From Bacillota bacterium (GTDB lineage: Bacteria > Bacillota > Clostridia > Lachnospirales > Lachnospiraceae), in assembly GCA_023409535.1 (NCBI GenBank), contig JAEYGZ010000047.1:1-64000 (forward strand): a DNA stretch of 64,000 nt. Reading direction: 5' to 3'. Below are positions 16,374 to 23,757 of this stretch, piece after piece. The notes under the pieces were generated by a model that searched no databases, had not been told where the DNA came from, and saw only the letters and a list, made by a program, of their open reading frames with translations. The position numbers and the translations under genes were made by a program. The stretch's first letter is position 1. Each line of letters starts with the position of its first letter.

Positions 16374-18866
16374 TTGGATTATCAGACGGAAATACGGACG
16401 AAGGAGGGATACAGGCTGCAAAGAAAGATAACTCAAGGGAAGGCCGGCGGTTCGATTACCGCATATCTGACGCTCATATTATTAATTATATTATCCCTTT
16501 TGCTGACGATTATGGAAGGAGCCAGAGTCAGTACGGCAAAGGTATTTGCTGAGAGAGCCTTGTCAACCTCAATGGATTCTGTACTTGCCGAATTTTATGG
16601 ACCTTTATGGGAGGAATACCATATCCTTGGCTATCAGGAAGACGACGGCAGTATTACGGATAAATCACAAGCAATCGCCGATAAGCTCTCAGAGTATATG
16701 TCCTATACCTTTTATCCGAAGCAGGGATTAGAGAGTAATGCAGCTAAGAGAGGACTGGAATTATATTCTATCGGAATTAATTCCGTCTCGGCATTAGACC
16801 GGACCCTGTTGGTGGATTATCAAGGCGGATTATTTATTAACGAAGCGGTGGAATATATGAAATATCATGAGGTGGTTGATGGAGCCAAGCTCCTGCTGGA
16901 TAAACTGTCGCTGCTTGAGACTCCCCGTAAGGTCAGTGCGATCTATGACAAGAAGCTGACCGCCGAGGAGGAACTGGCAAAGATGGAAAAGGACACTTTG
17001 AAATTAATGAAGCTTTTGGATGGAGTACATACCTCGGATAAGGGAATTGAGCCGGACAGGGAGGGGAGGCTTCAGACGGAGGATTATTATGTGAAAATGA
17101 TCTGCCCGGAGCCGGTCACGATGGAGACCGCAGGGGTAAATAACAGCGCGGTATTTCAAGTACTCAGGGATCGGTATATCAATCCGGCAAAGGAGCTTAC
17201 AGAAACAAAGAATGATATCTCATACCTCAGTCAGACGGCAGACAGATTGGCTAACCTGGAGGAGGCTTTGGCTTCTAATTCTTCTGAGCTTCAAACCGCA
17301 GAGGCTAATCTGGAGGAGCTTCAGATGGAAAGGGCCGGGCTGCTGGAGGAGAGGGAAGAGCAGATGTTTCTTAAGCAAAGGCTGATCTCTTCCATAACCG
17401 CCTCCTTGGACAGAGTACAGACTGTGGCACACAAGCTTGTTCCATTGATTGAGGATGCCAGGACAGTAATAGAGCACAGCCGGAGAACGGCAAGTCAGGC
17501 TGAAAATATATGGAAGGACTACGAGTCTGTACTGGAACAGCAAAAGAAAGGTTTGCAGGAGGACATTCTGAATGAGCTGCAGGAAGGACTGATGCGTATG
17601 AAGCAATTTGCCTTCGGGAATGAGGGGGGAAGTTTCTCGGAAATGCTCACAGTATTAGAGAGGAATAAGAAGCTTCTTCAAACAATGGAGGAGCAGGTTG
17701 GCCAATGCCGCAGAAATCTTCAAGAGGGAGCCTATCAGGCAGCAGGAGGGTATCTCGACACAGCAGCAGCTTCTTTAAATAGCTATAGCATCCATGAGCT
17801 GAAGCTTGATTACAGTACCCTGGTGTTGGATCACGCAAAGGCTAAGAACCCTGCAGATGAGCTTGGCAGACAATGGAAGCACGGATTATCCGGATTAATC
17901 ATAGATCCTGATACGGTATCAGATCAGGTACTTTCTCAGAATCAGCTTCCATCCGCTCAGAGGATGGTGCCAAAGGATAGCAATTCCTTTTCAGAATTGC
18001 TGACGGAGCTAATCAATCAGTTTGCCAAGGGGCAGGAGGATTCCGCAGCGCAGAAGTTATTCCTGTACTTTAATGATTCCACACAGCTTATGAATGCGCT
18101 GGGTGATACGGTAACCATTATCAGTGAACAGCTTCTGTTTCAGGAATATTTAAAGGAACATTTTGAGATGTATCCTGTGCAGGGAGAGGATATCACGAAC
18201 AGAAAGCCTTCCGCTCTGGCTTATGAACAGGAATATCTGCTGGCCGGTAAGGAAGCGGATGCAGAAAATTTGGAATCGGTATTAAGTAAAATTGTATTAA
18301 TACGCATGATTACAGACTTTGTCAGCCTTCTTGGGAATAAGGCCTGCCAGGCGGAAGCATTGGCGGCAGCAACTGCCATGGTGGGTTTTACAGGGTTTCC
18401 TATATTAATCAATATAACAAAGACAGCGTTACTTCTTCTTTGGGCATTTTCTGAAGCTTTGGTGGATACCTGCGGCTTATTGATGGGCAGGGAAGTTCCG
18501 TTAATAAAGAACAAGATAGTATTGACCTTTCCGGAGCTGTTTTTAATCAACCGTGACTTTCTTAAGACAAAAGCCGCACAGTTGGAAAATGCAAAGCTAT
18601 CCTTAGGTTATCAGGATTACTTGGGATTATTCAGGCTGTTAATGCCGAAAGATAAGCTTGCCTATCGTTCGATGGATTTGATACAGGAGAATATTAACCT
18701 TCGATATGAGGACACCTTTCTCTTTCGAAACTGTCTGTACGGCTTTCAAGCTGAGGCGGAATTTACCATTGCTGCAAGGTTTCTGACCATTCCCTTCCTA
18801 CGAAAGTACATCAATCAGGATATAGCAGGCTTTCAGTTTTCTGCCAAAGCGGAATATAGCTATTAA
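16374..18866 (+). CDS. DUF5702-type Tad-associated protein
   Basis: A protein of about 815-830 residues with one N-terminal membrane segment (GGSITAYLTLILLIILSLLLT), a long helical and coiled-coil extracytoplasmic part (about 150-440 rich in Glu, Lys and Leu), and a hydrophobic patch near 675-710. It matches the DUF5702 proteins in clostridial Tad operons. The N-terminus imitates a pseudopilin, but mature position 5 is Tyr rather than Glu. The first in-frame start, TTG at 16374, has no ribosome site; AAGGAGGG at 16401-16408 lies seven bases before an in-frame CTG at 16416, which I think is the real start. Function unknown, perhaps a minor pilus component. Confidence 0.75.
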   Translation: MDYQTEIRTKEGYRLQRKITQGKAGGSITAYLTLILLIILSLLLTIMEGARVSTAKVFAERALSTSMDSVLAEFYGPLWEEYHILGYQEDDGSITDKSQAIADKLSEYMSYTFYPKQGLESNAAKRGLELYSIGINSVSALDRTLLVDYQGGLFINEAVEYMKYHEVVDGAKLLLDKLSLLETPRKVSAIYDKKLTAEEELAKMEKDTLKLMKLLDGVHTSDKGIEPDREGRLQTEDYYVKMICPEPVTMETAGVNNSAVFQVLRDRYINPAKELTETKNDISYLSQTADRLANLEEALASNSSELQTAEANLEELQMERAGLLEEREEQMFLKQRLISSITASLDRVQTVAHKLVPLIEDARTVIEHSRRTASQAENIWKDYESVLEQQKKGLQEDILNELQEGLMRMKQFAFGNEGGSFSEMLTVLERNKKLLQTMEEQVGQCRRNLQEGAYQAAGGYLDTAAASLNSYSIHELKLDYSTLVLDHAKAKNPADELGRQWKHGLSGLIIDPDTVSDQVLSQNQLPSAQRMVPKDSNSFSELLTELINQFAKGQEDSAAQKLFLYFNDSTQLMNALGDTVTIISEQLLFQEYLKEHFEMYPVQGEDITNRKPSALAYEQEYLLAGKEADAENLESVLSKIVLIRMITDFVSLLGNKACQAEALAAATAMVGFTGFPILINITKTALLLLWAFSEALVDTCGLLMGREVPLIKNKIVLTFPELFLINRDFLKTKAAQLENAKLSLGYQDYLGLFRLLMPKDKLAYRSMDLIQENINLRYEDTFLFRNCLYGFQAEAEFTIAARFLTIPFLRKYINQDIAGFQFSAKAEYSY

Positions 18867-18881
18867 TTCACTGTTAATCTC

Positions 18882-19021
18882 GGTGGGCTGGGACGTCCGC
18901 TCTTCTGTCATTACAAACTATACTTCTAGTAAATCAAAAAAATCAAATATAATCTCTCTCCAGGATATCATTTGCTTATTAATTTATCATTCTGCAGGAA
19001 GAGCGGACATCCCAGCCCACC
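18882..19021. repeat. 140-bp element with 26-27-bp terminal inverted repeats
   Basis: GGTGGGCTGGGACGTCCGCT and six further bases at 18882-18907 are mirrored by 18995-19021 with one mismatch and one inserted base. The 87 bases between are very AT-rich and contain no gene. It splits the Tad operon between the DUF5702 and TadE genes. It has the shape of a miniature inverted-repeat element, but no target duplication is obvious. As RNA it would form a very strong hairpin. A TATAAT at 19029-19034 just outside the right arm could belong to a weak internal promoter. Confidence 0.75.
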
Positions 19022-19056
19022 CATTTAATATAATCGTAAATATAAGGTAAAGAAGA

Positions 19057-19950
19057 ATGAATGCGAAAAGATGCATGGTTTGGAACAGAGTTCGAAAACG
19101 AGGGGAAGCGGCATCTCTGACAGTTGAGGCAGCCCTTGTTTTGCCTTTGTTCTTATTTGGTATGATGGCACTATTATATTTCATCCAGGTCTTTCTCCTT
19201 CAGGAGCAGATTCAGTCTGCAGTTACAAGGCTGGGACTTACAATGGCAAAGACTGCTTATTTGTATGATGAGTTTAAGGAAAATATCAATGTACCTGACT
19301 TTGATGATACCGTCTTTGGAGAAGAGACAGGGATAGGGCTGAATGATCTTGCCGCCGCACTGATCGATCCTACAGTCTTAAAGCTGTATGCAGGAGACTA
19401 CCTGAATACGGATAGCATTAACCGCAGCTGTATTAAAAACGGCTATGACGGAATCAGCTTCAATGGCTCCGAGCTTTTTAAGGATAATCAATGGATTGAT
19501 ATTCTTGTACAGTATCATATCAGATTACCCATAAAACTGTTCTCCGTCGGAGATATGCCTATGATACAGCGGATACGGGTCAGAGCCTGGACGGGGATAA
19601 AAATTGCAGCCACTTATTCCTTGGAGGAAGACGCTGGTTCTGAAGAAACGGTTTATGTCACTGAGACGGGAACGGTATATCATAAAAGCAGCTCCTGCTC
19701 CCATATCAGCCTGTCTATCAGGGCGGTTCATGGGATTCCGACAGAGCTGAGAAATGATAACGGAGCTAAATACTATCCCTGCGAGAGCTGCGCAAAAGGT
19801 ACGTTGGATGAATTGAGCACCTTTTATATTACCTCGGACGGAAACCGGTATCACACCAGAAGGGATTGCTCCAGAATTAAGCGTAATGTAACGAGCATAC
19901 CGGTCTCCCGAATCGGAAGCAGAACTCCATGCAAGAGATGCTGGAAATAA
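19057..19950 (+). CDS. TadE-like pseudopilin with two C-terminal His/Cys motifs
   Basis: A 297-residue protein. SLTVEAALVLPLFLF at residues 20-34 is a TadE-type pseudopilin start, with glutamate at position 5 after the probable cleavage site, and a membrane helix follows. The C-terminal third has two similar units: VYVTETGTVYH with His209, Cys214 and the pair Cys242/Cys245, and FYITSDGNRYH with His266, Cys271 and the pair Cys292/Cys295. These look like metal-binding or disulphide modules. I infer a minor pilin whose extracellular end is stabilised by these motifs. A weak AAGAAG precedes the ATG. It lies just after the 140-bp inverted repeat. Confidence 0.75.
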   Translation: MNAKRCMVWNRVRKRGEAASLTVEAALVLPLFLFGMMALLYFIQVFLLQEQIQSAVTRLGLTMAKTAYLYDEFKENINVPDFDDTVFGEETGIGLNDLAAALIDPTVLKLYAGDYLNTDSINRSCIKNGYDGISFNGSELFKDNQWIDILVQYHIRLPIKLFSVGDMPMIQRIRVRAWTGIKIAATYSLEEDAGSEETVYVTETGTVYHKSSSCSHISLSIRAVHGIPTELRNDNGAKYYPCESCAKGTLDELSTFYITSDGNRYHTRRDCSRIKRNVTSIPVSRIGSRTPCKRCWK

Positions 19951-19985
19951 AACGGGAATAAAGCAGCGAATAAAGGAGGCCGGAC

Positions 19986-20429
19986 ATGGCAGAGCTACTG
20001 GTAAAAATAATATTGGCTGTACTCTTGCTGATTTGCGGGATACAGGATATTTATAAGAGGAAGATATCCCTTTGGATCATTGCGGCAGGCGTATTACTTA
20101 CAGGCATCTGCCTGCCCTTTTGCTATAATTTGTCTCTGGCAGACCGGATTGGAGGATGTGCGGTAGGAATCTGTATAATCCTGCTTAGCAAAATAACCGG
20201 AGGTAAGATCGGTGCGGGGGACGGACTCCTGCTCTGTGTTACCGGCCTGGGGCTTGGGCTATGGGTAAATCTTGAGCTGTTTGGAATTGCATTATTTCTT
20301 GCAGCCCTACTTTCCATTCTACTTCTGATTCTTCGTCTTGCCGACAGACAAAAAAGTATCCCCTTTGTTCCGTTTCTGCTATCGGGATATATTATTCTTC
20401 TTGTGGCTACAAAGGGAACATTTTTCTGA
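19986..20429 (+). CDS. tadV: Prepilin peptidase (TadV/CpaA, A24 family)
   Basis: A 147-residue polytopic membrane aspartyl protease. The two catalytic aspartates are visible in QDIYKRKIS (about residue 21) and in the GxGD motif GAGDG (about 78). It is the short form without an N-terminal methylase domain, as is usual for Tad systems, and should cleave the Flp prepilin and the TadE-like pseudopilins. AAAGGAGG precedes the ATG. It sits between two pseudopilin genes. Confidence 0.88.
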   Translation: MAELLVKIILAVLLLICGIQDIYKRKISLWIIAAGVLLTGICLPFCYNLSLADRIGGCAVGICIILLSKITGGKIGAGDGLLLCVTGLGLGLWVNLELFGIALFLAALLSILLLILRLADRQKSIPFVPFLLSGYIILLVATKGTFF

Positions 20430-20468
20430 CTTACAGCAAATATCCGGGAGAAAGGAGGGAACAAGGCA

Positions 20469-21092
20469 ATGACAGGAAAGTATGGCCGGATAAGCTCCTC
20501 TGCAGATAGAAAGAAAGGTATGCTTCAGGGAAGTATTACGGTAGAAGCGGCTTTTGTAATGCCGGTGGTTATTCTGGCGGTATTTGCATTACTGTACCTT
20601 TCCTTTTACCTCCATGATGCAAGCCGTGTTCAGGGAATTATTAACAGCGCACTTCATAAAACAGCTATGACGGATAAGCATATAACAGATTTGGGTACCG
20701 GCAGGATCGCATATGAGAATATTAATGACAGAGGCGTGCTTTATCCGCTGGCGGCGGACAGGAGTAAGGAGGAGCGGCAGTTGGCGGAATATTTGCGGCA
20801 GCGGTTATCGGAGGGTTTATTTCTGTCTAAGGTAACCCGGATTTCGGTTGAGGCCGGGGTTTTTTCCTGGAGTCTCGAGGCAGAGGTTAGCACTGCGGTG
20901 ACAATGCCGATGTTTCATTTTCTGTTTGATCGGGTTGCACATCGGGTGATTTCCGAGGAATATCCGGTTCATAATCCGGCTGATGCGCTGAGACAATATG
21001 AAGTAATTCTGGATACAGCTTCAGAAATAAAGGGTGTCGATGAATTACGAAGGATGATTGAAGCGTTTAATACGGATGCCGGAACAAAATAG
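20469..21092 (+). CDS. TadE-like pseudopilin
   Basis: A 207-residue protein with a polar leader, then GSITVEAAFVMPVVILAVFAL: cleavage after the glycine gives glutamate at position 5, followed by a hydrophobic helix, the standard TadE layout. The extracytoplasmic part (about 45-207) has no motif I recognise. It is probably a minor pilin that helps start or tip the Tad filament. It begins 40 bases after the peptidase gene with AGAAAGGAGG ahead. Confidence 0.75.
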   Translation: MTGKYGRISSSADRKKGMLQGSITVEAAFVMPVVILAVFALLYLSFYLHDASRVQGIINSALHKTAMTDKHITDLGTGRIAYENINDRGVLYPLAADRSKEERQLAEYLRQRLSEGLFLSKVTRISVEAGVFSWSLEAEVSTAVTMPMFHFLFDRVAHRVISEEYPVHNPADALRQYEVILDTASEIKGVDELRRMIEAFNTDAGTK

Positions 21093-21118
21093 GATGGACA
21101 GATAGGCAGGGAGATTGC

Positions 21119-22546
21119 ATGAGAGTTGAGTATAAGAAGGATCTGAGGCACAATTATTTGGTAGTTACAGACTGTGAAGAATTCCTGGGACAGCCCTACT
21201 GTATCCGAATGCTGGAGCAGCAGGAGATAGAGGGCTTGCTTCCCTTTGAGAGGCGGTCTATGGATAATAAAATATCCTATTCCTATGATATTACCGGAAA
21301 GCAGTCGGTTCTGAATTTATATGATAAATCGACGCTGACATTTCATAAGATTAAGACTTTGCTATCACAGATGATTGATATACTTGAGCATACTTATGAA
21401 TATCTGCTTCCGGAGGATGATTTTGTATTGACACCGGAGTTTATCTTTCTGGATATTATAACGGATAAACCGTTTCTCTGCTACCTGCCGGGAGTTACGA
21501 AAAATATTAAGGAGCAGATGGTCGGTTTTCTGGAATATCTGATGAATAAGGTGGATTATAATGACAAAGATGCTGTTATGCTGGTCTATCAGTTATATGC
21601 GGTAAGCAGGGAAGAGGGCTTTACCATAGGACATTTACAGGAGACATTGGGCAGACCCTTACAGACGGCTGCTAAAACACAGGTACGACCGGCCCGTCAG
21701 GAAGAAGATTTAAAGCAAAAAGGTCAACAGCAGGAGAATCAAAGCAGGGATCAAAAGCCAATTGATCTAAAACAAAGGGAACAGAATCCGGAATATATCG
21801 ATATTCCTGCAATGATGGAGCGAATTGATAGTGAGGAGGAGGTACAGGCTTACCCGGCTTCTGCTTATGTTTATTCAGCAATTAGCGTATGTGGCGGAAT
21901 ATTGGTGCTTTTGCTTGGCTTTCTCAGCAAGCTTTTATATAACGCCTATGGGAGCAGGCTGGAATATGGAAGAGTGCTGGGGTTTATTCTGATTATATTC
22001 TGCACGGAAGGATACCTGATGAATAAGATATGGGATAAGAAAAATAAGCTGGCTAAAATTGTGACAAAAACAGAATATATTGATCCCAGGCTCGCGTATG
22101 CAAGCGAAGGCATAAGCTCTACAGGCTCTGCTTTCGGAGGAGAGGATAGAAGCAGTCCGGCAAAGGAAGCTGTGGAAAAACCCAAAGCTGAAGAATATAA
22201 TCCGACGCTGCTTCTGAACGATGTTATAGTAACATCTGCAAAAACGCAGGAAGTTCTCTTAAAATCTCTGGATGAGGACAAGTATGCTTCCATTATACTA
22301 AATGAGTTTCCATTTTTTATCGGCAAGTTAAAGAAAAATGTGGACTACTGTCTTGAAAGGGAAGGAATCAGCCGCTTTCATGCCAAGCTTACCAGAGAGC
22401 AGGATAAGTATTTCATTACCGATTTAAATTCCACAAACGGTACCTTTGTTAACGGAGTCGAGCTGCAGACCTATACAAAACAGGAGATCGTCTTCGGAGA
22501 TAAGATTGCTCTGGCTAATTTGAATTTTAGGTTTGATAACAGTTAA
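21119..22546 (+). CDS. DUF6382-FHA membrane protein of the Tad operon
   Basis: A 475-residue protein. The N-terminal domain (about 1-180) resembles DUF6382; it is followed by a Gln/Glu-rich linker (185-240), two transmembrane helices (about 248-302) and a C-terminal FHA domain (about 390-475) with the signature ISRFHAKL and NSTNGTFVNG. FHA domains bind phosphothreonine, so this probably couples a Ser/Thr kinase outside this window to pilus assembly. The fused architecture is typical of the end of clostridial Tad operons. A GGCAGGGAG site precedes the ATG. Confidence 0.78.
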   Translation: MRVEYKKDLRHNYLVVTDCEEFLGQPYCIRMLEQQEIEGLLPFERRSMDNKISYSYDITGKQSVLNLYDKSTLTFHKIKTLLSQMIDILEHTYEYLLPEDDFVLTPEFIFLDIITDKPFLCYLPGVTKNIKEQMVGFLEYLMNKVDYNDKDAVMLVYQLYAVSREEGFTIGHLQETLGRPLQTAAKTQVRPARQEEDLKQKGQQQENQSRDQKPIDLKQREQNPEYIDIPAMMERIDSEEEVQAYPASAYVYSAISVCGGILVLLLGFLSKLLYNAYGSRLEYGRVLGFILIIFCTEGYLMNKIWDKKNKLAKIVTKTEYIDPRLAYASEGISSTGSAFGGEDRSSPAKEAVEKPKAEEYNPTLLLNDVIVTSAKTQEVLLKSLDEDKYASIILNEFPFFIGKLKKNVDYCLEREGISRFHAKLTREQDKYFITDLNSTNGTFVNGVELQTYTKQEIVFGDKIALANLNFRFDNS

Positions 22547-22548
22547 AA

Positions 22549-23040
22549 ATGCATCAATTAGTTTGTGAGAAATGCAGAAGGAATATTTCTTATGCCGTCA
22601 GGAAGGAACGGATATCGGGATTATTAAAAGGAAGCTCCTATGCATATCTTGGTGAAAAAGCTGCATGCTCAGAATGTGGGTCAGAAGTATATGTAGCGTA
22701 TATTGAAGATAAAAATCTTGAGTTATTATATAACGAATATCGAAAAAAACATAAAATCATATCTTTAGATGAAATTAGAGAGATACCTATAAAATATAAT
22801 ATTGGAAAGAGACCGTTGTCTTTGCTGCTTGGATGGGGAGAAATGACATTCAGCAGATTTAGTGACGGGGATATGCCAACAAAGCAGTATTCAGATATAT
22901 TACATTATATTTATGAAAATCCCGGCTATTATTTATCCGTCCTGGAGAAAAACAAAGATAATTTAAAGTCTCAGCTTGCATATAAAAAAAGCAAACAAAA
23001 AGTGCTTCAAATGCTTGAGGAATTGAATTTGCAATCGTGA
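22549..23040 (+). CDS. Zinc-ribbon/HTH protein (MqsA/Panacea-type antitoxin part)
   Basis: A 163-residue protein. Two Cys pairs (CEKC at about 6-9 and CSEC at about 41-44) form a zinc ribbon. A helix-turn-helix follows (RPLSLLLGWGEMTFSRFSDGDMP, about 85-107). This combination usually forms the N-terminal part of DUF4065 (Panacea/SocA-like) antitoxins, but that domain is absent and the protein simply ends. It starts two bases after the FHA gene with no visible ribosome site and is AT-richer than the Tad genes. It may be a stand-alone regulator or a cut-down antitoxin; no toxin is next to it on the same strand. Confidence 0.55.
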   Translation: MHQLVCEKCRRNISYAVRKERISGLLKGSSYAYLGEKAACSECGSEVYVAYIEDKNLELLYNEYRKKHKIISLDEIREIPIKYNIGKRPLSLLLGWGEMTFSRFSDGDMPTKQYSDILHYIYENPGYYLSVLEKNKDNLKSQLAYKKSKQKVLQMLEELNLQS

Positions 23041-23068
23041 CTAGGAAAGCTTCTGCTGCTTATAACGC

Positions 23069-23224
23069 TTACTTATGACGAAACCAATTTACAATAGATA
23101 AAAACAGCTCGGCAAAGCGAAGCTTATTTCCGATATAATCAGCGATTTTCCACCAGAGCATTCCCCATCCCATGATAATAGCGGCCGCTAACAGCAAATT
23201 TAGAACTTGTTTGATAACCTCCAT
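23069..23224 (-). CDS. Small membrane protein, 51 residues
   Basis: A short minus-strand frame starting MEVIKQVLNLLLAAA. A hydrophobic helix spans about residues 6-30, and an amphipathic, positively charged tail ends in WFRHK. GAGG lies seven bases before the ATG. It is convergent with the zinc-ribbon/HTH gene. Size, one membrane span and basic tail recall small toxic or stress peptides, but nothing proves this and I do not recognise a family. It is the main content of the 407-base gap between 23040 and 23448. Confidence 0.5.
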   Translation of the reverse strand: MEVIKQVLNLLLAAAIIMGWGMLWWKIADYIGNKLRFAELFLSIVNWFRHK

Positions 23225-23346
23225 AAAGGAACCTCATTTCTAACTTTTTATAATACAGTTATTCTATGATCAATCTAAACTATAATATTACTTAAGTCAA
23301 GGAAGAATATGGAACCGGGAGCTTGCATGAAAGCCTCCCAGGTGCG

Positions 23347-23370
23347 AAAGTGTCAGCAAGCTGACACTTT
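23347..23370. terminator. Hairpin with CAAG tetraloop, probable terminator
   Basis: AAAGTGTCAG (23347-23356) pairs perfectly with CTGACACTTT (23361-23370) around CAAG, followed by TTATTG. On the minus strand the stem would begin with AAA and end with a short U stretch, so it may work in either direction. Confidence 0.5.
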
Positions 23371-23373
23371 TTA

Positions 23374-23403
23374 TTGTAAATATTGGAATGAAAGTGGTAC
23401 AAT
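23374..23403 (+). promoter_or_regulatory. Probable sigma-A promoter upstream of the glpK region
   Basis: TTGTAA (23374-23379), an 18-base spacer and TACAAT (23398-23403), placed 45 bases before the 87-residue protein gene. Confidence 0.45.
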
Positions 23404-23447
23404 ATTGATAAAATATTTGAGGGAGTTACAGAAATGGAGGTACATAA

Positions 23448-23711
23448 TTGAAGAAACGGTATGATATGATACAGGTAGCTGTCCTGCTGGTTGTTCTGGT
23501 TTTGGCAGTTGTTTCTAATAATGCAGTGATTAGAGGGCTGACCTTGTTCGTGTTCTCTGCAGCCTTGATTGTAAATACATTGTGGAAGCTATTCGCCATG
23601 AAGAATGAGAAGCTTATCAGGCAGCTGCTTTATGGAATATTATTATTCGTGGAGCTTATACTTGCAATAGGTGCTGTCTTTGCGGTTGTTACTGCAATAT
23701 TAGGGGTGTAG
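23448..23711 (+). CDS. Small integral membrane protein, 87 residues
   Basis: Three hydrophobic segments (about 8-24, 26-46 and 60-85) joined by short charged loops. It starts at a TTG with GGAGG seven bases ahead; no ATG or GTG in frame is better placed. I do not recognise a family. It lies 46 bases before glpK on the same strand, separated by an 8-bp hairpin whose left arm contains the stop codon. Function unknown. Confidence 0.6.
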   Translation: MKKRYDMIQVAVLLVVLVLAVVSNNAVIRGLTLFVFSAALIVNTLWKLFAMKNEKLIRQLLYGILLFVELILAIGAVFAVVTAILGV

Positions 23712-23735
23712 CGGCAGGAGATAGGGGTGCCGCTA
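23709..23735 (+). promoter_or_regulatory. Intergenic hairpin before glpK
   Basis: TAGCGGCA (23709-23716) pairs with TGCCGCTA (23728-23735) around an 11-base purine-rich loop. The upstream stop codon is the first three bases. No U-run follows, so it looks like an RNA-processing or stability element rather than a terminator. Confidence 0.35.
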
Positions 23736-23757
23736 ATCAGAAGGATGGAGGTATTGC

